64,000 bases of DNA from Leclercia adecarboxylata (GTDB lineage: Bacteria; Pseudomonadota; Gammaproteobacteria; Enterobacterales; Enterobacteriaceae), in NCBI RefSeq assembly GCF_006874705.1, contig NZ_CP035382.1:2418001-2482000 (forward strand). The letters are read 5' to 3'. The notes beneath the pieces were generated by a model. It was not told the DNA's origin, did no database searches, and saw nothing but the letters and a program-made list of their open reading frames with translations. Numbering within the stretch: the first letter of the stretch is position 1; every line of letters begins with the position of its first letter. The position numbers were made by a program, and so were the translations under genes. Shown here in pieces: positions 35,640 to 47,100 of the stretch.

Positions 35640-36527
35640 TTACTTCCCGAGAATTTCAGCCAGCATGCGATCGACGCCGATGGTCCAGTCCGGCAGCGTC
35701 ATCCCGAAGGTACGCTGGAACTTGCTGGTATCGAGGCGTGAGTTATGCGGACGTTTTGCCGGCGTCGGGAAGGCGCTGGTCGGCACGGCATTTACCTGGG
35801 TGACGGCCAGCTCAACGCCTGCCGCGCGTGCGGTAGCGAACACCCGCTGGGCATAGTCGAACCAGGTAGTGGTGCCAGCGGCGATCAGGTGATAAAGCCC
35901 GGCAACCTCAGGTTTATCCTGCGCGATACGGATCGCATGGGCCGTGCAGTCGGCCAGCAGCTCTGCCCCTGTCGGCGCACCAAACTGATCGTTGATGACC
36001 GACATCTCGCTGCGTTCTTTACCAAAGCGCAGCATGGTTTTAGCGAAGTTGGCGCCACGGGCGGCATAGACCCAGCTGGTGCGGAAGATCAGATGGCGCG
36101 AGCAGAGCGCGGCAGCCTGTTCACCCGCCAGCTTGGTTTCGCCGTAGACGTTCAGCGGGTCGGTCTGGTCGGTCTCTACCCACGGCTTTTCGCCGCTGCC
36201 GTTGAAAACGTAGTCGGTGGAGTAGTGCACCAGCCAGGCGCCGAGCGCCTCGGCTTCTTTGGCGATGGCTGCGACGCTTGTGGCGTTGAGCAGCTCGGCA
36301 AAGTCGCGCTCGCTCTCGGCTTTATCCACCGCGGTATGGGCCGCGGCATTGACGATCACGTCCGGCTTCAGCTGACGCACGGTCTCGGCCACGCCTTCCG
36401 GATTGCTGAAGTCACCGCAGTAATCGGTGGAGTCAAAATCTACCGCCGTAATACGACCCAGCGGCAGCAGCGCGCGCTGCAGCTCCCAGCCCACCTGACC
36501 ATTTTTGCCGAATAACAGAATATGCAT
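35640..36527 (-). CDS. rfbD: dTDP-4-dehydrorhamnose reductase
   Basis: 295 residues. Short-chain-reductase fold with LLFGKNGQVGWELQRAL nucleotide loop, VNAAAHTAVDKAESE, and catalytic STDYVFNG plus YGETKLAGE (Tyr-x3-Lys). Reduces dTDP-4-dehydrorhamnose to dTDP-L-rhamnose, the last step. Its start codon overlaps the rfbB stop by one base, so the two are translated together. Confidence 0.95.
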   Translation of the reverse strand: MHILLFGKNGQVGWELQRALLPLGRITAVDFDSTDYCGDFSNPEGVAETVRQLKPDVIVNAAAHTAVDKAESERDFAELLNATSVAAIAKEAEALGAWLVHYSTDYVFNGSGEKPWVETDQTDPLNVYGETKLAGEQAAALCSRHLIFRTSWVYAARGANFAKTMLRFGKERSEMSVINDQFGAPTGAELLADCTAHAIRIAQDKPEVAGLYHLIAAGTTTWFDYAQRVFATARAAGVELAVTQVNAVPTSAFPTPAKRPHNSRLDTSKFQRTFGMTLPDWTIGVDRMLAEILGK

Positions 36528-37612
36528 CAGTTGCGCTCCTGGTAGTTCTTCGCGATCCAGTCCTGATAACTGCCGCTTTTCACGTTATTGACCCACTGCT
36601 GGTTATCCAGATACCACTGCACGGTTTTGCGGATGCCGGACTCGAAGGTCTCCTGCGGCTGCCAGTTCAGCTCGTGGCTCATTTTGCTGGCATCGATGGC
36701 GTAGCGACGATCGTGACCCGGGCGGTCAGTCACGTAGGTGATCTGGTCGCGGTAAGAACCGGCTTTTGGCACCATCTCGTCGAGCAGGTCGCAGATGGTG
36801 TGGACCACGTCGAGGTTCTGCTTCTCATTGTGGCCGCCGATGTTGTAAGTCTCACCCACCATGCCGGTAGTCACCACGGTATAGAGCGCACGGGCGTGAT
36901 CTTCAACGTACAGCCAGTCGCGGATCTGGTCGCCTTTGCCGTAGATCGGCAGCGCTTTACCGTCCAGCGCATTGAGGATCACCAGCGGGATCAGCTTCTC
37001 CGGGAAGTGATACGGGCCGTAGTTATTGGAGCAGTTGGTGACGATGGTCGGCAGGCCATAGGTACGACGCCACGCGCGCACCAGATGATCGCTGGACGCT
37101 TTCGACGCCGAGTAAGGGCTGCTTGGCGCGTACGGGGTGGTTTCGGTGAAGAGCGGTAACGCAGTGCCCGCGCTCACTTCATCCGGGTGCGGCAGATCGC
37201 CATACACTTCGTCGGTAGAGATATGGTGGAAACGGAACGCCTGCTTGCGGGCTTCATCCAGCTCGCTCCAGTAGGCGCGGGCCGCTTCGAGCAGCGTGTA
37301 GGTACCGACGATATTGGTTTCGATAAAATCGGCCGGGCCGGTGATAGAGCGATCTACGTGGCTCTCGGCGGCCAGATGCATTACCGCATCCGGCTGGTGG
37401 GTGGCAAAGACCCGATCCAGCTCCGCGCGGTTGCAGATATCCACCTGCTCAAAGGCGTAACGGTCACTTGCTGCGACATCGGCCAGCGACTCAAGGTTGC
37501 CCGCGTAGGTGAGCTTATCAAGGTTGATCACCGCATCCTGAGTGTCACGGATGATATGGCGAACAACAGCAGAACCGATAAAACCGGCTCCACCGGTTAC
37601 AAGGATTTTCAT
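36527..37612 (-). CDS. rfbB: dTDP-glucose 4,6-dehydratase
   Basis: 361 residues, equal to E. coli RmlB. NAD loop [36 protein letters not shown], catalytic [12 protein letters not shown], and [15 protein letters not shown]. Second step of dTDP-rhamnose synthesis. First gene of rfbBDAC; the 217-base gap upstream, more than is usual inside this locus, could carry a local promoter. Composition returns to core-like GC here. Confidence 0.95.
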   Translation of the reverse strand: MKILVTGGAGFIGSAVVRHIIRDTQDAVINLDKLTYAGNLESLADVAASDRYAFEQVDICNRAELDRVFATHQPDAVMHLAAESHVDRSITGPADFIETNIVGTYTLLEAARAYWSELDEARKQAFRFHHISTDEVYGDLPHPDEVSAGTALPLFTETTPYAPSSPYSASKASSDHLVRAWRRTYGLPTIVTNCSNNYGPYHFPEKLIPLVILNALDGKALPIYGKGDQIRDWLYVEDHARALYTVVTTGMVGETYNIGGHNEKQNLDVVHTICDLLDEMVPKAGSYRDQITYVTDRPGHDRRYAIDASKMSHELNWQPQETFESGIRKTVQWYLDNQQWVNNVKSGSYQDWIAKNYQERN

Positions 37613-37829
37613 AAGCGTTTTTTACTTTTATTTTGATGGAACAGGAATCGGAACTGATTTTAGCTTTCCGTTGTGGCGGCTAGCAACATATGGGTGGAAT
37701 GCGCGGCTTCAGGGGTGGTAAAACGACCCGATGGTTCGCCCAGGCAGGCATTGAACTATGCATTCTGAGTGAAAATGTCGCCTGATTGCATCCATAAGGT
37801 CATGCAAATTGCTCAGAGTAAGGTGTTTA

Positions 37830-38885
37830 TCAGGATTTTGATTTGATCATGTCTTTAAAAAACGCTTTCGGGTTCAGGTATAACTTACGCATTTTTCGCC
37901 ACAGCGGGCGTTTCACCGTTACGCCATCCTTCCAGCGCAGTAATCCCGGATATTCACTGACGGGATAACCGGCATCTTCCTGCAGACGGATCATCCATTC
38001 CCGAAAATCTGGAAGCTCGCCATTCAGATCGTTGCAAGGGATGACAGGACCTTTTAGAGGGCCCGGATTTGCCAGCATTTGCTCAAGCAATGCGTCGTTG
38101 CCCGCTCTACGCTTGTGATAAGGGTGAGTCAACGGGCGTGGATGCCACTGGTGAACCAGGAAACGCCCGGCGAACAGATGGGGCAGGGCGTAATAACTGA
38201 AGTAACGCCGGAATCCCTGATAGTCCCCCGGATGCTGGGCTTTGATATTCAGACCATAATCCGAAGGGCGTGGCCCAATAGGATAGTGCTGGCACAACCG
38301 ATCTATTAGCTCCAGGTCTTCGCCGCCATGACCGACGAACCGCTCATCAAAGCCACCCAGCTGTAAAAACCACTCGCGGTTGAGTAACAGGCAACTGCTG
38401 GCAAGGGCAATGCCTTCTACTCTGTGGTTTTCGCCGCGCAGGAAGGATTCAAGACAGCCCTGGAAATCACCGTCGAACCGCTCTGTTTCTTCTTTTGTTA
38501 GGTAGAGACAGGGGTACATTTCGAAGGCATTAATATTTTTATGGCTCAGGTTCTGATTACTTATAGAAAAATGCTCTACCAGTGAAGGGGCACAGAGTAG
38601 ATCTGCATCCATTAGGAAGATAGTTTTTGTAGTACAATAATGAATAGCATTGTCGCGTGCAATTCCAGGAGAATAAATAGGGCAGTGCTGAGCATCCTCG
38701 ATCAAGCGAATATTTGTTACCTTAGCCAATTCTATCGCTTGATTCGTAGAAATTAATATATCCATGTCTGGTTTGTTAGAAAGAGACTGTAGGCAAGCTT
38801 GCAGTCTTTTTTTTGCAGCATCCAGACTTCCGCGACCACTTTTTTGAAAGTGAAATGGAGTAACAGCACTGAGGTCATTAGACAT
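37830..38885 (-). CDS. Glycosyltransferase with GT2-type N-domain and GT7C-like C-domain
   Basis: 351 residues. The N-terminal half has a GT-A fold with the DxD in IFLMDADLLC. The following block GFDERFVGHGGEDLELIDRL is the galactosyltransferase C-terminal motif (GT7/GT27-like), seen in chondroitin and capsule polymerases. Probably adds a GalNAc, Gal or related sugar to the repeat. First minus-strand gene upstream of rfbB, at the GC transition between the AT-rich serotype region and rfb. Donor and linkage are not deducible. Confidence 0.82.
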   Translation of the reverse strand: MSNDLSAVTPFHFQKSGRGSLDAAKKRLQACLQSLSNKPDMDILISTNQAIELAKVTNIRLIEDAQHCPIYSPGIARDNAIHYCTTKTIFLMDADLLCAPSLVEHFSISNQNLSHKNINAFEMYPCLYLTKEETERFDGDFQGCLESFLRGENHRVEGIALASSCLLLNREWFLQLGGFDERFVGHGGEDLELIDRLCQHYPIGPRPSDYGLNIKAQHPGDYQGFRRYFSYYALPHLFAGRFLVHQWHPRPLTHPYHKRRAGNDALLEQMLANPGPLKGPVIPCNDLNGELPDFREWMIRLQEDAGYPVSEYPGLLRWKDGVTVKRPLWRKMRKLYLNPKAFFKDMIKSKS

Positions 38886-38971
38886 ATTTTCTACCTGTCA
38901 TCTCAAGTATTACTATAATGGTTAGAAGTCGAGCTATCGTGAGTTAACAAGATTTGATAGATATGAGTTGC

Positions 38972-41900
38972 TTACCTGCTTTTTTTATTCATTACTATTT
39001 CAAGAGAAGAGGAGCCATCTGAAATATAATCAATAGCATAACAAGAAATCACTTCATTGTTTTTTATGCATGTTATTTCAGACAGTTTCCAACAATTATT
39101 TCTTTTGTTGTTTAATTTTCTGTCAATGATTCTAATTATATTAGCATCAGAAGTTATAGTAACATATTCATCTTCGTTTATCGTAATTTTGAATGTTGCT
39201 GGGGTAATGAATCGATGTAAGGTTTCTGTATTGATAGAAACATTATCATCTATAGTTATAGAGTTTTTATCGGCTTCAATAAGCACGCTTCTTTCTAAGG
39301 TTAAATCATGGATTCTCGAGTGTTCACCGGAGAATTGTATGATTCCCTCTCCAACAACTTCAGGTAAGTTAACTTCGGATTTGCCACGGGAGTAAGCATT
39401 CCTATTCATCCAAGACTTGTTTTTTGGGATTATTGTAGAATGTAGAAGCTCAGATTTAGTATCAACAACTGAAGTAGGTATAATATCTGAATATCCTCCA
39501 TCAATAAATATATCTTCGTTATTAAATCTCAAGAAAAAGGATAAATCATCATTCTGCTTATGAACATATGAATGCCATGCTGCATTTATTGCAATATGCA
39601 TATTATCATTTCTAAATACTGCTATCCCAAGAGTTTTATTAAAGAATACTCCACTTCTTGTTGATTCAGGATGAAATGCTGTTGTTGGGTTTTTGTTTCC
39701 GAAAATTGTATTCAACAAGAAAGGCTTTGGTGCTGAGAACGAATCACCTATAGTTATATATGTACCATCACTCTTTAATGCAAAACCTAGCGACTCCCTC
39801 GAGGCTTCCTTAATTTTATTAAAGTAACATTCTAATAATGATACCTCATTGTAAAAATCGCGAGATTGGCTCTTTTTCATTACAGAAATCAAATCAAAAG
39901 CAATGCCAAGGTTATACTCTTGGTATGATATCGAATGCTCCTTACAAAAACCATTTTCGTCAAATATACTATCAAGTTGACATTTTACACGATTAATTAA
40001 AAATGGGATGTGATGTTGCGCATTAGAGAATATTGCTTCGTCAGTGAAAATAGAATCAAGAACAGCCTTATCAACCATTAAGCCATGATTGTTACCCTTT
40101 TTATATGTATCACTTATACATGACTCAATGTTTTTTAATAATTCATATCTAATTAAGATGACTAATTCCTCATCGTCATCAAATTCCTTAATTAAATTAG
40201 TTAATATCTCAAGTCTGATACTTGTTGTATGATCTGCTTGCTCGCCAAGATAAAATTTACTTTTAGCTTGATAGGGTGATTGATTGTAGCTTATAAATGA
40301 CTTGATGATCTCTTTTTTGATCGATGGGTTTTTAATATCTTTAATCCATCTTAGAGACATTATATGATGGCACACATTACCAGGAAAAAGCTCGTCAAAA
40401 TACCATTGATTAGTCTCTTTTATTTCAATCGGACCGAAGTTTCGGTAATATATGCAGTGGAGTAATTTAGGCGTGTACTGTAGATTGACATTTACTTCGA
40501 TAGACTTATTTTTTGCACTACCACATAAATAACTAAAAGAATTTATATCATTGTAATCCCCAAATAAATATGATGAAAACGATTTATTTATTTCAGGGAG
40601 GGTTGGCGATTTCGGTTTTATTTCTAATGACTTATCTGGATAAATAGGTGCTAATAATCTATCTCCAGCACTAAATAATCCTAATGTAGAATAGAAATTT
40701 GAAGCCAAAATAATGTGCCCATCATGATTGGATGAATCTATTATTCCTATAACGCCTTCAGATATTCTTGATAAGTTTATTTCCCTGCGAATTTTATAAC
40801 CATAGCAATTACTTTCACCTACGATAAAGTCGCCATTTATTTCTACCGTGGGTTGAAGGTCGTTTAGCTCTGCAACATTCCTTTTTGCAGGTGTATCTGT
40901 AAAATAAGGCGAATTGTGTGCGGAGTACGCTCTCAGGGTAATTCTTTCAATATCTTTTTCATTATGTGAACCGAGACCACCATCGGCTAGAATAATCTTT
41001 CCATCAAAATATAAGTGTATTGATAGATCATCATCATGGCGGTGATAATGTGACATATGGCAGGCTTTAAAAACAATGTGAATATCTTTATCTAAAATTC
41101 TTCCACGGATTATAACATAACCAGAGTTAGTATAATCTAAGATGTCAATGTCATTATTTTGTAAGTACGGTAGTCCGCTATCATTTCCGCGGGTATCACC
41201 GATCATAGGTAAATAGCCATTTGGTAAGGTTATTGCTCGTAAAAAGTTTTCTGCATTTATAATATATTTTTCACCTAACTCTGAAATTTCTTTTTCACCT
41301 AAAGGTGTAAGAGTTCGGAGTTGTTTAAGCCTACCTAGCATCATCTTTTGGTAGCCGGGGCTATTTTCTTTGTGAACCCCCTCATCGGTAAAGGCAAAAG
41401 TCAACTCTTCTTTAAGACGCTGGCGATTAAGTTGACTATATTCATTAAAACCTTCATAAGAAAACATAAGCCCGATTGTTAGGGAGATCATGGCTTGATC
41501 AAAGCCATGATTAGTATATTGCGAATAATTGTTATCTTGTTTTAGCCATTCAAGATGCTCGATGATTAAGCTTGCAAGATGAGTAGAACGAGTATCATTG
41601 ATGAGTGGAAGATTAACAACTTGGCAAAATAGCAACCAATTAGTGATATTCCTGACTCGATAGGCCGCAGCATGATCATGCCAAACAAGTGGGGACTCTT
41701 TATTTTCTTTCGCATGCTCAATCCAGCACTGAAGAGCATCTAAACATATTGAGAAATAAATTAATTGTTCTTCTTTACTTTGTATTTCAAAACTGTTAGT
41801 AAACCAATTTAAGAATGGTAGAGCTTGTAGTTGCCACCACCAATTACGATCTTGTTCAACAGTTTTCCAGTCAAACGCAACAATATCAATCCTTGTATCA

Positions 41901-42043
41901 CTAAAGCTTCTTGCTTCAAAAAGCTGGCAATCAAATAACTTTTTTAGTTTATGATAATCTGCATTATTTTTCTGATTTGTATTGTTTAGTATGTAATCAG
42001 TTGATTGAGGTGTCGCGCTGGACAAAAATAACGATAATGTCAT
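38972..42043 (-). CDS. Tandem heparinase II/III-like polysaccharide lyase-type protein
   Basis: 1023 residues from ATG 42041-42043, which overlaps the preceding stop as ATGA; a GTG 12 codons upstream is less likely. Two copies of a heparinase II/III-like module are visible. Copy 1: WHDHAAAYRVRNITNWL (about 118), HKENSPGYQ, GDTRGND, CHMSHYHRHDDDLSIHLYF then LADGG (about 340). Copy 2: KEHSISYQEYNLG (about 702), IGDSF, WHSYVHKQNDDLSFFLRF then FIDGG (about 825). The copies lie about 485 residues apart, and toroid helices precede copy 1. No signal peptide. A lyase-like role on the capsule polymer is inferred; activity could be lost in either copy. Very AT-rich. Confidence 0.8.
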   Translation of the reverse strand: MTLSLFLSSATPQSTDYILNNTNQKNNADYHKLKKLFDCQLFEARSFSDTRIDIVAFDWKTVEQDRNWWWQLQALPFLNWFTNSFEIQSKEEQLIYFSICLDALQCWIEHAKENKESPLVWHDHAAAYRVRNITNWLLFCQVVNLPLINDTRSTHLASLIIEHLEWLKQDNNYSQYTNHGFDQAMISLTIGLMFSYEGFNEYSQLNRQRLKEELTFAFTDEGVHKENSPGYQKMMLGRLKQLRTLTPLGEKEISELGEKYIINAENFLRAITLPNGYLPMIGDTRGNDSGLPYLQNNDIDILDYTNSGYVIIRGRILDKDIHIVFKACHMSHYHRHDDDLSIHLYFDGKIILADGGLGSHNEKDIERITLRAYSAHNSPYFTDTPAKRNVAELNDLQPTVEINGDFIVGESNCYGYKIRREINLSRISEGVIGIIDSSNHDGHIILASNFYSTLGLFSAGDRLLAPIYPDKSLEIKPKSPTLPEINKSFSSYLFGDYNDINSFSYLCGSAKNKSIEVNVNLQYTPKLLHCIYYRNFGPIEIKETNQWYFDELFPGNVCHHIMSLRWIKDIKNPSIKKEIIKSFISYNQSPYQAKSKFYLGEQADHTTSIRLEILTNLIKEFDDDEELVILIRYELLKNIESCISDTYKKGNNHGLMVDKAVLDSIFTDEAIFSNAQHHIPFLINRVKCQLDSIFDENGFCKEHSISYQEYNLGIAFDLISVMKKSQSRDFYNEVSLLECYFNKIKEASRESLGFALKSDGTYITIGDSFSAPKPFLLNTIFGNKNPTTAFHPESTRSGVFFNKTLGIAVFRNDNMHIAINAAWHSYVHKQNDDLSFFLRFNNEDIFIDGGYSDIIPTSVVDTKSELLHSTIIPKNKSWMNRNAYSRGKSEVNLPEVVGEGIIQFSGEHSRIHDLTLERSVLIEADKNSITIDDNVSINTETLHRFITPATFKITINEDEYVTITSDANIIRIIDRKLNNKRNNCWKLSEITCIKNNEVISCYAIDYISDGSSSLEIVMNKKSR

Positions 42044-44178
42044 GTTGTAGTCTGCTCTTGTATTACTTTTTTCCAGCACTCACTAATGTCATGAGAAGAC
42101 ATTGTATTTAATATTTGTTCAGCAATTTCGTCCCTTGGGGTGCTGTTAAGGACAACATTTGTTGCATCGAAAAGCGAGTTTACAACCCATTCGCGGCCCC
42201 ATATTTCATCCGCCCCATCCCAGTTCCAGATAACAGGGACAGAGCCAGTTAACATTCCTTCACCAATTGCCATATGAAATGATTCGAAATCTGAAGGTGA
42301 TAAAATAAATCCAACTAAAGTAAACCATTGATTTATATCATCACCAGGGGGATCAAATATGACCTTATGTCTAAGGACTGGATTGCTATTTATACGTTCA
42401 AAGATCTGGCGGTAATATACGAGTTCTTCTTCTCTTTTGAGTAACCAAGCATAATCAAGAGGGTGCTTCCCTTTAACTCGCAAACAGTATCGGCTATCCT
42501 TTTTCAGTAATTCTTCGAGCAAATCAATAGCCCGATCTAAGCGTTTTCTAGCGGGTGTCACACCAATAATACCAAGAGTGTAACGAGCATCACTGACTTT
42601 TTTTTCAGTAGTAAACTTCTTCTCGTCTAATAAGTTTGGAATAACTGAGGTTTTTTCATAAGGAAAACCAAAAACCTTCTGCCCTTCACGGCGGATATAT
42701 TCGCTTACGTAACTGATGTGGTTGATATTATCCCAATTAGATTCCGCAACATATGACAACTCTCTTTCCTGCAAATGAAATCGTGCGACTAAACGCTGAT
42801 GAGATGCTTTATTTTGCGAATACCATTTAAGATTTCCTAAGCACCATTCACAGAAAATAACATCAGCTTGTTTTAATAGTGCCCTACTCCGCTCTTCATC
42901 ATGCTTGTTATGGCCCTCCCACTGATCAACCAAGAATTCAAATTGACCAGTTGCCTCCAGCTTTCTTTGTAGGAGATTAAAAAATTTGAGATCATGACCT
43001 GCAACTAATACACACGTTTTTTGCTTTGTATTTGAGATGTCCAGCCATTCAGTGATTTCAGCTACGCGCATAGAGAATGTATGGCGCTTTGCTAATTCCA
43101 TTAATACATCCGCAGCTTGTTGGGCTACTTTGGGTTCGTTAAGAACTCGAGTAAGCTGCTCAACAAATTCTTCTGCACTATTTACAAATAATGGATAATC
43201 ACGACCTAGTAATTTTTCATGTAAGGAATTCCTGTTAATTATAGCGGCACATCCTGCACCACCATATTCCAAGAGTTTAGTTGAGTACTCAACAGTATCG
43301 TTCATGCTTTCCGCACGCCACGAAAGACCTACTCTGGCACTCTGCAATTGCTCTTGGACTAATTCACGTGACTGGGCACCTAGCCATGATAAGCCTGGCG
43401 TATTCTCCAAAGCTGTTTGCATGAGATTTTTATAGTCGGGATAGTCTGGTTCGTTGTGAATTTTATCACCAATTATAACTAATTCACTACCTTGTACTCG
43501 ATTATGGATTAGAGGCCAGAGATTTGCCATCTCCAGAGTCATCCATTCACCTTTAAACTTGCCAGCATATATGGCTTGTAGTGGGCGCTCCTCAATTGAT
43601 GGTATCCGTTGAGGAAGGTCAGGGATGACTGGACTATAAATACGTAACTTGCTCTCTTCCAAACTTGGAGCAAGTGCTTGCCAAAGCTCTTTAAAACCTT
43701 GGGTCTGACATAACAGGAGATTGCATGTATATGCAATATTAGATATGATTTTTCTTTGCTCGGGTGAATACTCTGAAATACTCTGAGGGATATCTGTCAA
43801 ATACATCCAACATTTTGCAACTACTTTAGGACTAGTCAATAAATGTGTGGCTATTTCTAAACCACGAACAATGATGACATCATATTGTTTATCGCTATCT
43901 AGCACCACTGCTAGATCAGCCATCATGGGCAAAGTCAACCGCTTATATTTCTTCCCCTGCCAGAATGAATGTTTAGTACCATCAATAATATTCAGATTGC
44001 TAGCCGACATTAGTGAGTTAAATAATTCATCACGTTCTGGAGTACTTTTTGCTAAAAAATCTACCTGAGTTCTTCCGGTAGCAGCGGTGGCTAAAGCAAT
44101 TGTTTGAGCCCAGATGGAGGAACCATCAATAAAATTAAGATCTGGATTACCGCAGATGAGCACACGCTTAGTCATCAT
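42040..44178 (-). CDS. Two-domain GT-B glycosyltransferase
   Basis: 712 residues. Two GT4-like GT-B domains follow each other. The first, about 1-375, has YAGKFKGEWMTLEMANLWPLI and STKLLEYGGAGCAAI. The second, about 385-700, has GIIGVTPARKRLDRAIDLLEEL and a GEGMLTGSVPVIWNWDGADEIWG acceptor-end motif. Probably forms two linkages of the capsule repeat or primes and extends. It overlaps the large upstream gene by 11 bases and the lyase-like gene by 4 (ATGA). Cytoplasmic, AT-rich, part of the serotype region. Confidence 0.8.
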   Translation of the reverse strand: MMTKRVLICGNPDLNFIDGSSIWAQTIALATAATGRTQVDFLAKSTPERDELFNSLMSASNLNIIDGTKHSFWQGKKYKRLTLPMMADLAVVLDSDKQYDVIIVRGLEIATHLLTSPKVVAKCWMYLTDIPQSISEYSPEQRKIISNIAYTCNLLLCQTQGFKELWQALAPSLEESKLRIYSPVIPDLPQRIPSIEERPLQAIYAGKFKGEWMTLEMANLWPLIHNRVQGSELVIIGDKIHNEPDYPDYKNLMQTALENTPGLSWLGAQSRELVQEQLQSARVGLSWRAESMNDTVEYSTKLLEYGGAGCAAIINRNSLHEKLLGRDYPLFVNSAEEFVEQLTRVLNEPKVAQQAADVLMELAKRHTFSMRVAEITEWLDISNTKQKTCVLVAGHDLKFFNLLQRKLEATGQFEFLVDQWEGHNKHDEERSRALLKQADVIFCEWCLGNLKWYSQNKASHQRLVARFHLQERELSYVAESNWDNINHISYVSEYIRREGQKVFGFPYEKTSVIPNLLDEKKFTTEKKVSDARYTLGIIGVTPARKRLDRAIDLLEELLKKDSRYCLRVKGKHPLDYAWLLKREEELVYYRQIFERINSNPVLRHKVIFDPPGDDINQWFTLVGFILSPSDFESFHMAIGEGMLTGSVPVIWNWDGADEIWGREWVVNSLFDATNVVLNSTPRDEIAEQILNTMSSHDISECWKKVIQEQTTT

Positions 44179-47100
44179 TTATCATTCCATAGTTTTTGTT
44201 ACTTTGCTGCGCTATCATTTGGAACTGAGAGCTGTCTGCAAGATAAACATTAGGGTGGGTTACAGCCTCATCCGGATGAGAATTAATAGGCCCATTGATA
44301 AATTCTAATATCTTCCACAATGTTGCACCTTGCTTTGTAGTGCAACCATACGAGAATAGGTCTTGGTCTTGAGCTTTAGCCCAACCACAGGCTTGTGGCT
44401 CATAAAGGCTTGCATTTACTAAATCTCGTAGATAGTGTTCTCCATAATTGTTTTTGGAGCTTATCCATCCTGCAAGTGGGTAGATGGTTTGTTGTCCAGA
44501 CAGCCAAGATGGTATTTCGTTAGGCTTTAGCATTTTAATATTATCTGAATAACTAAGTCGCATAGACGTCGCATTTTCCTGACATTCAACACAAATTTTG
44601 AAATTGCGATACTCTTGTTTGTTAGCAAAATCTTCAAAATATTCAATGTCATCGTGAGTAGAAGCTTTTGCCATGAGCAATATGGCTGGTCCTGTTGATA
44701 TTTTTGTGGCGCGACCTAATAGCTCGAAAATATAGTTCAATCGGTGAGCGTAAGTGTGCCCTTTAAAAATCTCTCTAATCCCGGCTAAGCTACGGCGCCG
44801 CCATTCATTATCATCAGTCATTAGTGTCAAAAGAGCTTCTTCAGCTTCTTCTTTATTATTTACTAACCATACAGCATCAGAGCTAAAAATATTATCTATA
44901 CCCTTTGCATATGTACTTACAACTGGCGTCCCGCAGGCCATTAGCTCAAATACTCGGCGCGAGAACATTGTGGGGGAGTCAATTACTGAGTTTACATTAA
45001 CAAACACCCTGTAGCGATTATATTCATCACAAAGTGCCTTGTAGGGTAAGCTGCCTATAATATTGGTTTGAAAGTCTTCAGGGAAAGGAAAAACATCAGT
45101 CCCATAATTTCTATCAAAAATATCAAGACCATGCTGCTTAGCTGCTCTTAATAGCCACGACATAGCCTCTTCACGTTCTGCATGGCGACCACCGTACCAA
45201 CTCCCAGCGAAACATATACGCTGTTTACGACCAAGGAGCGGGGCTGGTTTATGTAATGCTGGCTGTGCTGCAAATGGAAGAGCATAAACATTCTCATTTC
45301 CAGTTTTGGAATGATAGGATTCTGTCATATTAATATCAGTAGTAAAAATATAATTGACTAGTTTTGCTGTACACATGAATTTTTCATGATGCACAGGATC
45401 CTCTTTGTTCCAAAATAACGTTGGGATGCCTTTTTTATTAGCATACTGACAAATGTGAGCTATCTCATGACCTGGTTTGTTACTATATTCAGCAACTCTA
45501 TATTGCCAACTCCCAAAATTACCTTTCCAAGCGCTTTCAATGAATATTAATTCTGGTCTATATTTTTCTGCTAAAGCATACCAGTTGTCAGGTCGAGCCT
45601 GAATAAGGTTTACATCCTGCTCAAAGCAACCGGAGGTAAATTCATCCATAATACCTAAAATAATAGGTTTATTATTATCTGGTAATTCAGGCCAGCCATG
45701 AATGCTTATAGCAGCGGCTAAATCACTTGGTTCAATAAAATCCGGAATTTTAGATATTTGTTGTTCTGGTTGAATAGACAGAGAGTTTACATAAACTTTC
45801 TCTCCATCAGTTAGATTAAATCCTCTTAAACCAATATGAATCTCTTTAATACCGTCAGGTACGGTAAATACATGTAATATTTTTGTTAGGTTTTGAGTGC
45901 ATGGTAAATATTTAAAAAAAGCATTTAAACTAATAGATTTGGTGACTTTACCACAGGGAATATCAATGATTTTACCGTCAGCATTAAAGCTTTTAAATAA
46001 AATAACTGCTTTACGATTAGTGGAATTATTCGTTGTTTTATATTCTATCGCTGCCTCAATCACCACTTTCTGTCCCGCTGTTACTGACATCGCATACCAA
46101 AAAGGATTTGAGTGATGAAGTTCTACAGGATGCAGGAGGCTTACCATACCGGAATTATTATCTATATTTTTTACTAAGGAATTATTATCTAGCATTAAAG
46201 ATGGTAATAATTCGTAAACCCTACTAATAATGCCCGCTGATTTTAGCCATGTTCTATTGGACGAAACCCATTCTCTCGATTTTCCCATCACATTATATCT
46301 AAGCTTAGGGTTGTCGATTAACGTGGCTAATATATCTCTTAATGAATTAGTATCATTTTTCTTGAAAAGATAACCATTGACTCCATCAATAATAAACTCT
46401 TTAATTGCATTTACATCGGATCCAATAACACACTTTTCAAGTGCCATTGCCTCAAATGGTTTTAATGGAGAAACAAGTTCGCATACTTCTATGGCTTTTC
46501 TTGGGAATGGTGCTATGTCTATAAGTGAGTAATATTTAACTATGTCTTCATGTGGAACGCGCCCGGTAAAAAAGACATGCTTCTCAATTCCAAGACTACT
46601 TACTTGATATTTTAGATTATCAAGTGCTGCACCATCACCAACTATTAAAAGATTAAATTTATATCCGGCATTTAATAGCTGATAAGATGCGGTAATTAAA
46701 TCATCTAATCCTTCATAATCAACGATTGAGCCAACATATCCAATGGTGATGCTTTCACTTAGTCCAATCTCGGATTGTAGTGCCGTGTCTTTTTTAATAG
46801 GAGTAAATTTATCGATAGATACTGCGTTTGGTGCCACAAAAATCTTTTCTTGGCTAGCACCTCGGCTAACTATTTCTTGCTTCATTGACTCTGTAAGAGT
46901 AATAATTGCATCAGCATTCCTAATCAGTAAGCTTTCCATTTTTTTATCAACAGCGTACTTATCAGATTTAACCCAACCGGGGTTACGTGATGCTTCTGTT
47001 ATTTCCCAAAAACCTCTCACTTCATATATAAAGGGTAAACCAAGTCGTCTGGCTGCAATGAGTGAAGGGAATGCGTTGAGATAATTTGAACACGCATGAA

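Noticed and set aside
42044..42079. Upstream GTG start for the lyase-like protein
   Set aside because: It would extend the overlap with the preceding gene to 40 bases, while the ATG at 42041-42043 gives a classic ATGA coupling.
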